The notes under the pieces are model-generated. The model searched no databases. It saw only the letters and a list, made by a program, of their open reading frames with translations, and was not told where the DNA came from. Both the position numbers and the translations under genes were made by a program. A DNA stretch of 64,000 nucleotides, taken from the NCBI GenBank assembly GCA_025056455.1, contig JANWVY010000008.1:121366-185365 (forward strand), in the 5' to 3' direction. This stretch comes from Bryobacteraceae bacterium. GTDB lineage: Bacteria; Acidobacteriota; Terriglobia; Bryobacterales; Bryobacteraceae. Shown here one piece after another: positions 18,250 to 28,400 of this stretch. How positions within the stretch are numbered: position 1 is the stretch's first letter; every line of letters begins with the position of its first letter.

Positions 18250-19788
18250 ATGCTCCTCGTTTTCGCCGCGGCTCCGTTTCTACTCACGGAGCCGTTTCCT
18301 CACAAGCTTCACCACTCGCCCACTCCCGAGAAACATCAAATCGAAACCATGCCAGGGGGAGTGGCCGCTTTGGATTTCGACAACGACGGCTGGACGGATG
18401 TCTTCTTTACGAACGGCGCGGCCGCTGGATCGCTACGAAAAACCGGACCGCAGTTTTGGAACCGCTTATACCGCAATCGCGGAGGTGGAAAATTCGAGGA
18501 TGTCACCGAGCGTGCCGGCCTCCAAGGTGAAGGCTACTCGATGGGCGCTGCCGCTGGGGATTTCGATGGGGATGGCTTCATCGACCTCTTTGTTGCTGGC
18601 GTTGAACGCAACCTGCTCTATCGAAACCGTGGGGACGGCACCTTCGAAGACGTCACCCGAAAAGCGGGAGTACCGCATCTTGGATGGGCGATTGGAGGCG
18701 GCTGGTTTGATTACGACCGCGATGGCGACCTCGATCTCTTCATTGTGAATTATGTCGTCTTCAAGCCCGATCAAGAGCCCTTTTGTGGGGATGCGTTCCG
18801 GCGATATCGCACCTACTGTCATCCCAAGTTCTATAAAGAGCTGCCCAACATTCTCTTGCGCAATGAGGGGGGGAAGTTCCGTGATGTCAGTGCGGAAACC
18901 GGTATCGGATCCCATCTGGGCAAGGGGATGGCGGTGGCTTTCGCCGACTATGACCGCGATGGATGGATCGACGTGTTGGTAAGCAATGACACCACGCCGA
19001 CATTCCTTTTTCGAAATCTTGGCGGGTCGAGATTCCTCGAAGTGGGCATGGACTCGGGCGTTGCGCTGAACGACAACGGCTTGGCAATTTCAGGGATGGG
19101 CGTGGATTTCCGCGATGTTGATGACGACGGCCGTCCCGACGCTTACATTACTGCCCTCGCCAACGAGATGTTCCCCCTGTTTCATAACCTGAACGGGCAG
19201 TTGTTTCAAGATGTCACCTACCGGGCCCGGCTGGCCGCGGCGACGCTTCCCTACAGCGGCTGGAGCACAGGGCTCTATGATTTTGACAACGATGGTCGGA
19301 AAGACATCTTTGTGGCAAACGGCGATGTCAACGACAATACAGAGCTTTTTAGCTCTCGCAAATCGCTGCAACCGTGCATCTTGTTGCGTCAAGCCTCACC
19401 GCTGCGCTTCGACCCTCCGGTGGTTGTCGGCGAGCCCGCGCAACACCGGGGCGCAGCGTTTGCCGATTTCGACAACGACGGATTCCTCGACGTCGTGGTT
19501 ACGCGCCTTGGCAAAACCCCCGTGTTGATGCGGGGGGTTGGAGTAGCAGGAAACAACTGGCTGCGAATCGCAGGCTTGCCTTTGGGCTCAGAGGTCAACC
19601 TCACGGCGGGCGGCATCCGTCAGTGGAACCATGTTTCGACCGCTGTTGGCTATGCCAGCTCCAGTGAGCCAGTGGTGCACTTCGGTCTAGGGGCGGCGCA
19701 AGTGGTCGAGCGCGTTGTCATCCGCAAACCCGGCGCCCAGCCCATCACGCTAGAGAAGGTTAAGGCCGGACAGCTGTTGCGGCCTTGA
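18250..19788 (+). CDS. CRTAC1-like secreted protein with FG-GAP/VCBS repeats and ASPIC/UnbV domain
   Basis: Predicted exported calcium-binding beta-propeller protein, 512 residues. A short hydrophobic leader (MLLVFAAAPFLL) is followed by seven DxDxDG-type loops (DFDNDGWTD, DFDGDGFID, DYDRDGDLD, DYDRDGWID, DVDDDGRPD, DFDNDGRKD, DFDNDGFLD). The C-terminal 90 or so residues fit the ASPIC/UnbV domain (GNNWLRIAG to HFGLGAAQVVERV). Its job is not known; in acidobacteria such genes often accompany TonB receptors and TPR proteins, as here. No good Shine-Dalgarno is visible because the hairpin occupies that region. The end overlaps the convergent TPR gene by 29 bases. Confidence 0.88.
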   Translation: MLLVFAAAPFLLTEPFPHKLHHSPTPEKHQIETMPGGVAALDFDNDGWTDVFFTNGAAAGSLRKTGPQFWNRLYRNRGGGKFEDVTERAGLQGEGYSMGAAAGDFDGDGFIDLFVAGVERNLLYRNRGDGTFEDVTRKAGVPHLGWAIGGGWFDYDRDGDLDLFIVNYVVFKPDQEPFCGDAFRRYRTYCHPKFYKELPNILLRNEGGKFRDVSAETGIGSHLGKGMAVAFADYDRDGWIDVLVSNDTTPTFLFRNLGGSRFLEVGMDSGVALNDNGLAISGMGVDFRDVDDDGRPDAYITALANEMFPLFHNLNGQLFQDVTYRARLAAATLPYSGWSTGLYDFDNDGRKDIFVANGDVNDNTELFSSRKSLQPCILLRQASPLRFDPPVVVGEPAQHRGAAFADFDNDGFLDVVVTRLGKTPVLMRGVGVAGNNWLRIAGLPLGSEVNLTAGGIRQWNHVSTAVGYASSSEPVVHFGLGAAQVVERVVIRKPGAQPITLEKVKAGQLLRP

Positions 19789-20419
19789 GGTGGCGCGCTG
19801 CCTTCTCTGGATCTCCCAACCGATGGTAGACGCGGCTCAGCAAGAGATGGGCCTGCCCAAACTTCGGATCAATCTTGAGGGCCTGCTCCAGGTGAGCCTG
19901 AGCGGAAGCAATCTGGTGGGCTTGCAGTTCCGCCCGGGCCAGCTCGGTCAGTGCGAGCGCCGAACGGGGTGTCCGCTCGACCGCTTTGAGAGCCATGGCC
20001 ACCGACTCCTCGACGCGCCCCTGTCGCAAGAGAAACATCGCGTAACGTAACTCCGCGTCTGTAGCGGACAGAGAAATCGCTTTTCGAAACAGGGCCTCGG
20101 CTGGAGCTGCTTGGTCGAGCCCTTCTCGCGCTTGGGCCAAAGCGAGTGTAGCCCTTCCTGCTGGTTCGCCGTTGGCCAGCGATTGTTCGAGAGGCCCGAT
20201 GGCTTCCGCAAACCGGTTCAGCAGGTAACGCACTCGCCCCAGCGAGTAACAGGCGTCCGGATACCGCCGGTCAAGCCGGCAAGCCTCCGCAAACGCCGGT
20301 TCAGCTAGTTCAAAGTCGCCTGCCTGCGCATACTTGAGCCCCAGTGTGTACCAGCCAGCGGCATCTTTCGGAAGCGAATTCTGCGCCTGCAGGGCGAATA
20401 GGAGCAAGGGCAGAAACAC
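19760..20419 (-). CDS. exported TPR-repeat protein
   Basis: Predicted periplasmic or secreted protein-interaction protein, 219 residues. A short N-terminal hydrophobic leader (MFLPLLLFALQAQ) is followed by five to six tetratricopeptide repeats, the clearest being GWYTLGLKYAQAGDFELAE, ACYSLGRVRYLLNRFAEAI and AHLLLSRVYHRLGDPEKA. Its tail overlaps the convergent CRTAC1 gene by 29 bases, so the two 3' ends are antisense to each other. No enzyme domain is present. Confidence 0.85.
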   Translation of the reverse strand: MFLPLLLFALQAQNSLPKDAAGWYTLGLKYAQAGDFELAEPAFAEACRLDRRYPDACYSLGRVRYLLNRFAEAIGPLEQSLANGEPAGRATLALAQAREGLDQAAPAEALFRKAISLSATDAELRYAMFLLRQGRVEESVAMALKAVERTPRSALALTELARAELQAHQIASAQAHLEQALKIDPKFGQAHLLLSRVYHRLGDPEKAARHLKAATAVRP

Positions 20420-20602
20420 CCTTCGATTTTACGTCGAAAATTTGCTAGCCAGCGGTGGCGAGACTCCTGACGGAATTCCCGGGTATTTCCCGCGTCTTTA
20501 TTCAGGGAATTTCGTGCCAGCTTCACGAAACTGGCTGGCGAGGGGCTTTTGCAAGCACAAGATATAATGAGAAGGCGTGATGAGGGGATAGGGAGAGAGC
20601 TT

Positions 20603-21214
20603 GTGGCGCTGCGTAACTGGCTTTGCTGGTTGTTAGTTGTACTCGTCGGATTGGATCTTTCTGTGGTGCGCGGGCTCGCCCAGGAAGCTCCAGCTCCAAA
20701 GAAGCTCAACTTGGTTATTGTTGAAGGCGACGGCGCGGTCAACAACATCCGTCAGCGCGTGGCGCGGGAGCCCATTGTCGAAGTGCGAGACGAGAACGAT
20801 CGGCCGCTTGCGGGAGTCGTTGTCGTGTTTACGCTGCCCAATCAGGGAGCAGGCGCTTCCTTTCCGAACGGAGCGCGCATGCTAACAACGGTGACGGACA
20901 ATGCCGGCCGTGCCGTAGGGCGGGGATTACAGCCGAACAACGTCGCTGGGCGTTTTGAGATCCGCGTGACTGCCTCTTTCCGCGGACAGTCCGCCAGTGC
21001 CACGATTACGCAGGAAAATGCCTTGCTGGCGGCAACGGGTGCTAGCGCAGCGGGTTCTGGCAAGCTAATCGCCATTCTGGCGGCTGTGGGTGGGGCCGCC
21101 GCAGCTGGGGTCGCGGTTGCGGCGAGTCGCGGAGGCGGCGGCGCAGCTCCCACGCCAGCACCAACCGTCACGGTCATCAGCCCGGGCACGCCAACGGTAG
21201 GCCCTCCCCGTTAG
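20603..21214 (+). CDS. secreted Ig-like/Big-1-type domain protein
   Basis: Predicted exported protein, 203 residues from a GTG at 20603. I prefer that start to the TTG at 20549 because it follows GGGAGAGAG and gives a clean signal peptide (WLCWLLVVLVGLDLSVVRGLAQ). A perfect TATAAT at 20563-20568 upstream could be the -10, though no convincing -35 is visible. The mature part has one bacterial Ig-like fold (PIVEVRDENDRPLAGVVVVF to GRFEIRVTASFRGQSASATI), then an Ala/Gly-rich hydrophobic segment (IAILAAVGGAAAAGVAVAAS) and a Pro/Thr tail. It is first in a same-strand set of three secreted proteins. Confidence 0.78.
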   Translation: MALRNWLCWLLVVLVGLDLSVVRGLAQEAPAPKKLNLVIVEGDGAVNNIRQRVAREPIVEVRDENDRPLAGVVVVFTLPNQGAGASFPNGARMLTTVTDNAGRAVGRGLQPNNVAGRFEIRVTASFRGQSASATITQENALLAATGASAAGSGKLIAILAAVGGAAAAGVAVAASRGGGGAAPTPAPTVTVISPGTPTVGPPR

Positions 21215-21254
21215 TCCTTGGTGTGCAAGAGGGAGATTACAAGGAGAGTAGCCC

Positions 21255-22166
21255 ATGAAACGTTGTGCAGTTTTCCTTCTGGCCTTGACCGCTCTCTTGG
21301 CGCAAAACTCTGTTGAGGGCCCCATCACAGCGTGGATCTGGGACCGCGAGGCCGCTGGTATCCGGCCGATTCTTGGCTTGCCCGGAGCTTCCGTCTTTGG
21401 CGAGCTTCTTGACTGTGGCGTTCGTTTCACCACAGTGGCCACTACGCGCCGTTTCTCTCTGGGAGTTGCCGCTGAGGATGGGCAGGCGTACTTGATTCGT
21501 CCGTTCGCCGCGGCCAAGGCGGCGCCGCTAGCGCAAATTCCGCCGGGCGCCTCGCGGATTGTGTTGAGTCCAAGCGGCGACTCAGCCGCGTTTCTCTACG
21601 AAGATTCCCATCGAATTTCCTGGGTTTCGGGTCTTCCTGAGAGGGTGGAAGTGCGTCACTACAACCTCGAAAACACCCCCTCGAAACTGGCTGTCTCAGA
21701 TGGCGGGGCATTTCTCGCCGTCAGCCTCCCAGATGGGTTGCACATTCTCGACCGCGAAAGCAATCGCTGGAAGCTCGGACATGAGGGCGTGCTGGCAGCG
21801 CTCGAGTTTCTTCATGGCTCCCACGATCTTTTATTGGGCGATGAGCGCGGGTTGTGGCTCATTCGCAACGTCCGCAATCCGGATCACGCGATGCTGTTGG
21901 ACACTCCTATTCGAGCGCTTGCTGCCGCGGCGGACCGTAGCCAAGTTGTCGCCCTCGACTCCGAGGCGCGCCTGCTGTTGTTTCAGCTCTCTGATCGCAC
22001 GGTCCGTCTGATGACGCCGCCGGTTGAGCCATCCGGCCTCAGCCGCCTCGAGGGGCATCTTTTCCGCATCCACAGCCTCCGAGACGAGCCTATGTGGCTG
22101 CTGGATTTGAGTGGTCCCGAGCCCCGGATGGCTTTTGTACCGGCTCGGAAAACAGACGCCCTCTAA
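21255..22166 (+). CDS. exported hypothetical protein, probable beta-propeller
   Basis: 303 residues with a signal peptide (MKRCAVFLLALTALLA) and then repeating strand-rich blocks of about 40 residues (LSPSGDSAAFLYED, VSDGGAFLAVSLPDGLHIL, FLHGSHDLLLGDERGLWLI, AAADRSQVVALDSEARLLLF). The pattern suggests a WD40-like or YncE-like propeller, but no named family is certain. It lies 40 bases after the Ig-like gene, following AAGGAGAG, and 30 bases before the large Ig-repeat gene, so the three probably form one transcript. Confidence 0.75.
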   Translation: MKRCAVFLLALTALLAQNSVEGPITAWIWDREAAGIRPILGLPGASVFGELLDCGVRFTTVATTRRFSLGVAAEDGQAYLIRPFAAAKAAPLAQIPPGASRIVLSPSGDSAAFLYEDSHRISWVSGLPERVEVRHYNLENTPSKLAVSDGGAFLAVSLPDGLHILDRESNRWKLGHEGVLAALEFLHGSHDLLLGDERGLWLIRNVRNPDHAMLLDTPIRALAAAADRSQVVALDSEARLLLFQLSDRTVRLMTPPVEPSGLSRLEGHLFRIHSLRDEPMWLLDLSGPEPRMAFVPARKTDAL

Positions 22167-22196
22167 CCGGCAACCCCGGAATCGGGAGTAACGAAA

Positions 22197-25100
22197 ATGC
22201 GCTTACGAGTCGCATGGCTGGTTTTGTTCTACCTTTGCAGCCAATCTTCACGGGCTCAAGTTTCTCCGCTGAATTTCATCACGCCTGCAACGCTTCCCGA
22301 AGCCATGGTGTCCTCGACCTACACTGTCCAGCTCCAGGCTTCTGGCGGACAGCCTGGTTACGTCTTTGCGGCCGAAGACGCCTTGCCGCCAGGTCTCAGT
22401 TTGTCTCCGGCGGGTCTGCTAAGCGGTAGACCGTTGCAGGCCCGCGAGGACCCTCCTTTCAGCTTCACGGTACGCGTCACCGACTGTAACGGAGTCGCGG
22501 CGACGGCCTGTCGACCGCAGTCAGTAACTAGAAGATTCACCTTAGTTGTGGTGCCGGCGCTCACCATTACAAACCCGTCTCTCGCGGAGGGCGCGGCGTG
22601 TCAAAACTATTCACAAACCATGTCAGCCACCGGTGGAAGGTCTCCCTACCGGTGGTCCGCTTCCAACCTGCCGCCTGGCTTATCCATGAGTTCTGCGGGC
22701 ACGATTTCAGGAATGACCGCGCAGTCTGGCCAGTTTAATGTCCGCATCCAGGTGGAGGACAGTCGAGAGCGCTTCGCCACACGCGATTACGTGCTCACCA
22801 TTCAGCCTCTCCGCATCACGACGACTTCGCTCCCGGGTGGCGTGGTGGGTGTTGCTTACAACGCCACCTTGACTTCTACGGGCGGTTCCCGTCTTAGCTG
22901 GAGTGTTGCGGGGGGCAGCCTGCCTCCCGGCTTAGGGCTCTCCACGACGGCAACCGGAGCAGGCCTGGTTAGCGGCACACCCACGACGGCAGGCACTTTC
23001 AACACGACCTACCGCGTCTCCGATGCCGCTGGTTGCCAGGCAACGGCGTCCCTGCCGATTGTCATCCAGCAGAGACTTCAAATTACTACTTCCTCCATAA
23101 ACCCGGCTCAGGTAGGGGCCAGCTACACGCAGACTTTCACCGCGACAGGGGGAACACCGCCGCTCGCCTGGTCGGTCACTGCGGGGAACCTGCCGCCCGG
23201 GCTCAGCCTGAGCACCGCGGGCGTGCTGAGCGGCGTTCCGACGACAGCGGGGAACTATACTTTCACCATCACCGTGCGCGATGGCCGCGAGCAGGTAGAC
23301 TCTCGTAGCTTTACTTTGAGTGTCTCGGTGGCTAGCTTGGAGATCACGACAGAGTCTCTCGCGCCAGGCGCTGTTGGGCGGCCCTACCAACAGAATCTCT
23401 CAGCCACAGGAGGCGTCACGCCGTATCGCTGGGTCGCCTTAACCGCCCTGCCTCCAGGTTTGAGCTTCGGCGCGGATGGCGTCATTTCCGGAACCCCCAC
23501 CCAAGCTGGCAGCTTTTCGGTTAGCTTCCGTGTTTCCGATGCTTCGAACCAGACCGCGACACGGTCTTACGTCCTCCTCGTCACGGGAGCTTTCACGATC
23601 ACGACGCCAGCCTTGAGTACAGGCCTAGTGAACGCAAACTATAACCAAACCATCTCCACCACTGGCGGGCGTTCGCCCATTACATTCCAAGTGCTGAGTG
23701 GGTCCTTGCCGCCCGGTCTGTCGCTGTCTCCCACTACGGGAGCGATTACGGGCGTGGCCACCCAGGCCGGCGAATTCACGTTTACGATTCGTGCTGTGGA
23801 CGCGGACCAACAAATGGCGGAACGAACCTTCACCATCACTATCCAAGGACAGTTCCGTATTACAACCGATGCTCTCCCGACTGGGGAAGTCGGGACGACG
23901 TACAACGTGACTCTTGCTGTGACGGGCGGGAGATCGCCCTTTAGCTGGTCGGTCGTGGAAGGCGCTCTTCCTTCCGGGCTGGGCTTAAACCCGACGACGG
24001 GAGTTCTTTCCGGTGTGCCTGGGACGGCGGGGCGCTTCACCTTCACGGTGCAGGTGGTCGATGCCGGTGGGCAGACTGCGCGCCAGCCTTTAACGGTGTT
24101 GATTGTGGCGCGGCTGACCCTCGAAACGGATGCGCTACCGCGGGCGGTTGCGGGCGCCTTCTACACGCAAACCTTCCAAGCCACGGGTGGCGAGCCGCCT
24201 TATCGGTGGTCCATCAGCGGAGAAACGCCGCCGGGACTGTCGCTCGATTTAACCTCTGGTGTGCTGAGTGGAACGCCTTCCCGGGTGGGGAGCTACCGCT
24301 TTACGGTCCAAGTACAGGACCGGGCCAACCGCAGCGCCTCGCGCAGCTTGGTGCTCGATGTATCCTCCGGACTTACGATTTCCCTTGAAAACTTGCCCGT
24401 GGCAACGGTGGGTCTGGACTACCGGGTGAGCTTGACGGCGTCGGGAGTTACGGGTGCTCTCACCTGGTCGATAAGCGGCTCCTTGCCCGACGGGCTCACG
24501 TTCAATTCCGCCACTGGCGTAATCAGCGGAACGCCTCGTGCAAGTGGCGCTTTTCCCATCACGATCAGCGTACGCGATGCCTCGGGCGCCTCCGATTCGC
24601 GTTCCTTCTCGCTGCAGGTGAATCCCCTTGTGTTGCCCGCGATCGTGATCAGCCCGGAAAACGTGGAGCTTGCTGGCCAACCTGCTGTCTCCATCACGTT
24701 CCGAGCTCCTGCGCCGGCCACGCTCACCGGTACGCTAACGCTTTCTTTTACTGCGGAAGGCGGTGGCGATAACCCACAAGTCCAGTTTTCAAGCGGAGGC
24801 CGCACCGCCACCTTCACAATTCCAGCTGGCCAAACACAGGCTTCCTTTGGGGCGAGTGGCCTCAGCCTCCAGGTCAGCAATGTGGCGGGCGTCATTACCT
24901 TGACCACCCGGCTGAGCACCGCAGCGGGCGTCGACGTGACACCAAGTCCAGCACCCACTCGCACCTTACAAATCCCGAGGTCGGCGCCTGTGATCACAGC
25001 GATCACGGCGCGGCGCAGCGCCAATGCGCTCACCGTGGAAGTTGTGGGCTACTCGTCGACGCGAGAAGTGGCTACCGCGGAGGTTCAGTTCACGGCCGCC

Positions 25101-25313
25101 CCGGGTTCGAACGTCCAGGGAACCAGCCTGACCGTACCCGTTACAACTGCTTTCTCAACTTGGTACCAAGATAGCCGGTCGAGGGAGTTTGGAAGCGCGT
25201 TTACGCTAACCCTTCCGTTCACCGTAAGCGGGGACGCGTCAGCAATTACCGGCGTGAGCGTGACGCTGGTCAATGGCGCCGGCCGCTCAACGCCCCGCAG
25301 CGCCAATTTCTAG
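22197..25313 (+). CDS. large secreted protein with nine putative-Ig (He_PIG) repeats
   Basis: 1038 residues with a signal peptide (MRLRVAWLVLFYLCSQSSRAQ). It has nine tandem repeats of 80-95 residues, each opening with a strand like ITTxxLPxGxVGxxY, containing LPPGLSL-xxxTG-xxSGxPT and ending with a V-x-D-x-x-G/Q-TA strand. They begin near the words FITPATLP, LTITNPSLA, LRITTTSLP, LQITTSSIN, LEITTESLA, FTITTPALS, FRITTDALP, LTLETDALP and LTISLENLP. The last 220 or so residues (from PAIVISPENVEL) form a different, repeat-free beta module. Binding to polysaccharide or other cell-surface ligands is a family-level guess. The repeats are diverged at DNA level. Confidence 0.88.
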   Translation: MRLRVAWLVLFYLCSQSSRAQVSPLNFITPATLPEAMVSSTYTVQLQASGGQPGYVFAAEDALPPGLSLSPAGLLSGRPLQAREDPPFSFTVRVTDCNGVAATACRPQSVTRRFTLVVVPALTITNPSLAEGAACQNYSQTMSATGGRSPYRWSASNLPPGLSMSSAGTISGMTAQSGQFNVRIQVEDSRERFATRDYVLTIQPLRITTTSLPGGVVGVAYNATLTSTGGSRLSWSVAGGSLPPGLGLSTTATGAGLVSGTPTTAGTFNTTYRVSDAAGCQATASLPIVIQQRLQITTSSINPAQVGASYTQTFTATGGTPPLAWSVTAGNLPPGLSLSTAGVLSGVPTTAGNYTFTITVRDGREQVDSRSFTLSVSVASLEITTESLAPGAVGRPYQQNLSATGGVTPYRWVALTALPPGLSFGADGVISGTPTQAGSFSVSFRVSDASNQTATRSYVLLVTGAFTITTPALSTGLVNANYNQTISTTGGRSPITFQVLSGSLPPGLSLSPTTGAITGVATQAGEFTFTIRAVDADQQMAERTFTITIQGQFRITTDALPTGEVGTTYNVTLAVTGGRSPFSWSVVEGALPSGLGLNPTTGVLSGVPGTAGRFTFTVQVVDAGGQTARQPLTVLIVARLTLETDALPRAVAGAFYTQTFQATGGEPPYRWSISGETPPGLSLDLTSGVLSGTPSRVGSYRFTVQVQDRANRSASRSLVLDVSSGLTISLENLPVATVGLDYRVSLTASGVTGALTWSISGSLPDGLTFNSATGVISGTPRASGAFPITISVRDASGASDSRSFSLQVNPLVLPAIVISPENVELAGQPAVSITFRAPAPATLTGTLTLSFTAEGGGDNPQVQFSSGGRTATFTIPAGQTQASFGASGLSLQVSNVAGVITLTTRLSTAAGVDVTPSPAPTRTLQIPRSAPVITAITARRSANALTVEVVGYSSTREVATAEVQFTAAPGSNVQGTSLTVPVTTAFSTWYQDSRSREFGSAFTLTLPFTVSGDASAITGVSVTLVNGAGRSTPRSANF

Positions 25314-25394
25314 CGCGTTTTACCACCTGCCTTTGGGGCTGAGGGCTTGCGCTGATGTTTTTGTGACTCCCGTTCCGTTCTGACTTCAAATGCG

Positions 25395-25426
25395 GCACCG
25401 TTTCACTTCGGATGCGAAACCGGTGC
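25395..25426. terminator. possible bidirectional hairpin between convergent genes
   Basis: GCACCGTTTC (25395-25404) pairs with GAAACCGGTGC (25416-25426) with one bulged base. It lies between the ends of the Ig-repeat gene (25313) and the CPBP gene (25459). There is no adjacent T-run, so termination is uncertain. Confidence 0.3.
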
Positions 25427-25458
25427 GCTGGTCAAAGGCGCGTTTCTTTTGAGAGTCC

Positions 25459-28400
25459 TCATTCTGAGGATGCCGGCGTCCCAGTGGTCTTGGACGTGCC
25501 TAGCGTCTTGCGGCCGTAGGTGAACACGGCGATGGATACAACCGTCACCAACAAGAACAGCAGTAACCCTTCGCGCCGCAAAGTCGGCGAAGTTTGCTCA
25601 TAGAGTCGGTAGGCTTTGGGCAAGGTGCTCATCCAAAAGATCCCAAGCGCGAGCGAAAGCAAATCGGTGGCGCAGGTGGTCACCAGCAAGACCAGCAAGC
25701 CGATGCCGGTCAGTGCTCCCGCCAGTGTATAAGGCATCTGCCCGAGGGTGAGACTCTGCTGCGCCACTTGCAAAGCGACGAGCAAAATGACCAAGACCTT
25801 CAGGCCGCGTTTGCTCAGCATGGCCAGCGATCCCAAGATGAGGATCGCGCCGAGGCAAACGGCAGCCAGGCTGATCAGGATCGAATTCAAAAGGATATCG
25901 ACCGAGGGCATCGCCGTGTCGATGCCGGGAATTTCCCAGAGCTTGAGATCTAACCGCGGCCCCGGCATGTAGTCCCGGATCTTCGAGGGCAGCGTCACTG
26001 CGGCTCCCAAAATCATCGCCGCCCCAACCGCGCGAGGAAAACTCGGTGGAGGCAACCTTCGGGCCCCGGTGGCAAGCTGTAAGAAAGCGTCGGCGGCAAC
26101 TGCTGCTAGCGTAAGGCCTACCACCGTGAACAGGCTACTGCTGCCTAAACTCACTGCCAATTGCCCGTAAAAATTCTCAATCGGAGTAGAAGTGACGTAG
26201 CTGCGCATCCAGGCTGGCTGGCTGTTCCAGAGATCGAGCAAGGAGACAACGGTAGCCAGCGCGGCAAGTTTTGCATAAACACCCCAATGAAAACGATGCG
26301 AACTCCGGCTTAACTGCCGGACTAGCGCAATGACCAGAGGTACGGCGATGGCGCCTAGGAAAGCCGGAAAGAAGTAAGACGTAAGCCGGGGCTTTTCATA
26401 ATCGCGCAGCCATTGCTCAGGCAATTTGAAGTAGCGGCGATTTTCGCACACTTCGTCTCCTACTACCGTCACCGCCGTGCGCAACCGGGCCTCGCCGACC
26501 TTTACCGGGTGTTCCCACTCAAAGCTGTGATCGGTTCGTTGATCGCGTTTGTCTTGCTGCGACTCAGCGATCTCGCCTGGCGCGCCTCCAAGAAATTCCT
26601 CAGCCTTTTTTCGCGCTTCCTCAGGCGTGAGCTTCGCTCCGGGAGCCTTTTCATCGAGCACATGATCATAGCGGTAGAGTTTGCCATCCCGGTTGAAATA
26701 GACAAACCATTCTTCGGGATTCTGCGGTTGAAAGAAGCGTACACGCCAAACCCCGGTATAAAGGTATTTCTCTACCGCTTCGTTTGCTTTCGCCGCTCCG
26801 AGTTGCTGGCGCAGATACTCGACCTCTGCAGGCCGGAGGTTGGGCGTGAAATCAGAAACAATGTGCCAGCGTTCGATCGGAACGCCCTTTTGCGCCAGGA
26901 AGCGCTTGGCCGCATCTTCGGCCTGCTGGCGATCCAACCGCACAGAGAGAAATTCTCCGAAGCTGAAGGGACGGCCGAAAAGAAGCAAGACCGCGCAAAC
27001 CGCCCCCGCCACATAAAGGTACGTTGCAGGCAGCAGGGGTTCGACAGGTGGTTCAAGCGGCTCGGCCTGGACAGGAGCTTCTTCTTGCTGTGGGCAAGGC
27101 GCGGTCTCAGGTTCCGGCAAAAATCCCTTGTTTTTGCGATAGGCGACAACAACCGCAAGCAGAGGAGCCAGGATGAAGAGCAGCGTCATCGCGCCGTGGA
27201 ACCAATACAGCCAGTTGCCACCGCGAAACAGAAACAGACCGATCAGAAAGGCGTCGATCACGTAATGCCAGACTAAGGTGGCGACGATTCCGAACCGCTC
27301 CATCAGCCAGCCGGCCGCGATTCCGATGATTCCGACCTCCAATCCTCGGATGTAGCCGGGCTGTTGGGGATAGGTGGCGTGCAAAAAGCCCCAAACGAAG
27401 GCCGGTAGGATGATTGCTACCCAGCGGCTTTTCACAAACTGCGCCAGCAAAGGAATCGCCAGCAAGCGAAACCAAAACTCCTCGGCGCTAGAAGCCATCA
27501 TGGCGATGGCTACGGGATAGAGCCAGGGAAAAGGTGTGGCGAGCATGTCGGAGTAGCTGACGTCCTGCGGGCTCCAAACTCCGAATTTGGCGCCAATCAA
27601 ATAAAACGCGGTCACGAACGCAAGATGGGCGCCTGCCATGCCGAAACCGGCCACCGTCGCGCGAAAAAATGACCGCGATCCGATTCCAGAGGGAGTAAAA
27701 GCGACCGGTAAACGCAAAAAATTCGGATAACGGCGATGATACAGAGCAACACCCGCCGCCAGCGGACCCAGCACGTAGAGATAGACTCCCGAGGCTGATC
27801 CGATGGCCTGTAAAATCGCCAGTAGCAACGACTGCTCGTAAGGCGAGGAGGAAGGCATGCTGTCCACAGTGAAGGGCACGCTGTTGAGGTCGTTCAATAA
27901 GTTCAAGAAAGCGACTGTGGCGGCGATCCACAACAGAGGCCGCCACACGATCTCGCGTCTCCGCAGCGCGCTGCCAAAGGCGAACAAGGCGGCAATGGCT
28001 AGCAAAATGAAACATCCACTCGCTATTCCGGCGAAAAGTTCGTTGCTCGAACGGAGCTTGGCGAAGTCACGCTTCCATTGCTCGGGGATGTATAAAAATT
28101 CCTGGTAGCTGCCGACACGATCCCCATAGATGACAACGCTGCGGCGGATGGTTGCTTGCTTGGCTTTGAAGCCCTCTTGTTCCCAAGTGAAAACGTGATC
28201 GTCGCGGTTGGGGCGCTTCTCGGTCTGCTCGGCGACCAGCCGGTGCGGTTTGTTGCTCTGGCTTTTCAGAAAAGACTCGGCCAGCAGCCGGGCCGAAGTT
28301 TTGTCAAGCCGCGGTCCCGGATTCGTTTCTTCAATGCGGTGCTCAAACCCTGCCAGCTTACCATCCGGTTTGAGATAAACTAGCACTTCCTCTTTTTCTG

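Noticed and set aside
26413..27276. 287-codon plus-strand frame opposite the CPBP gene
   Set aside because: It is a shadow of a strongly coding membrane-protein gene on the other strand; its product has a random-looking basic composition and no domain.
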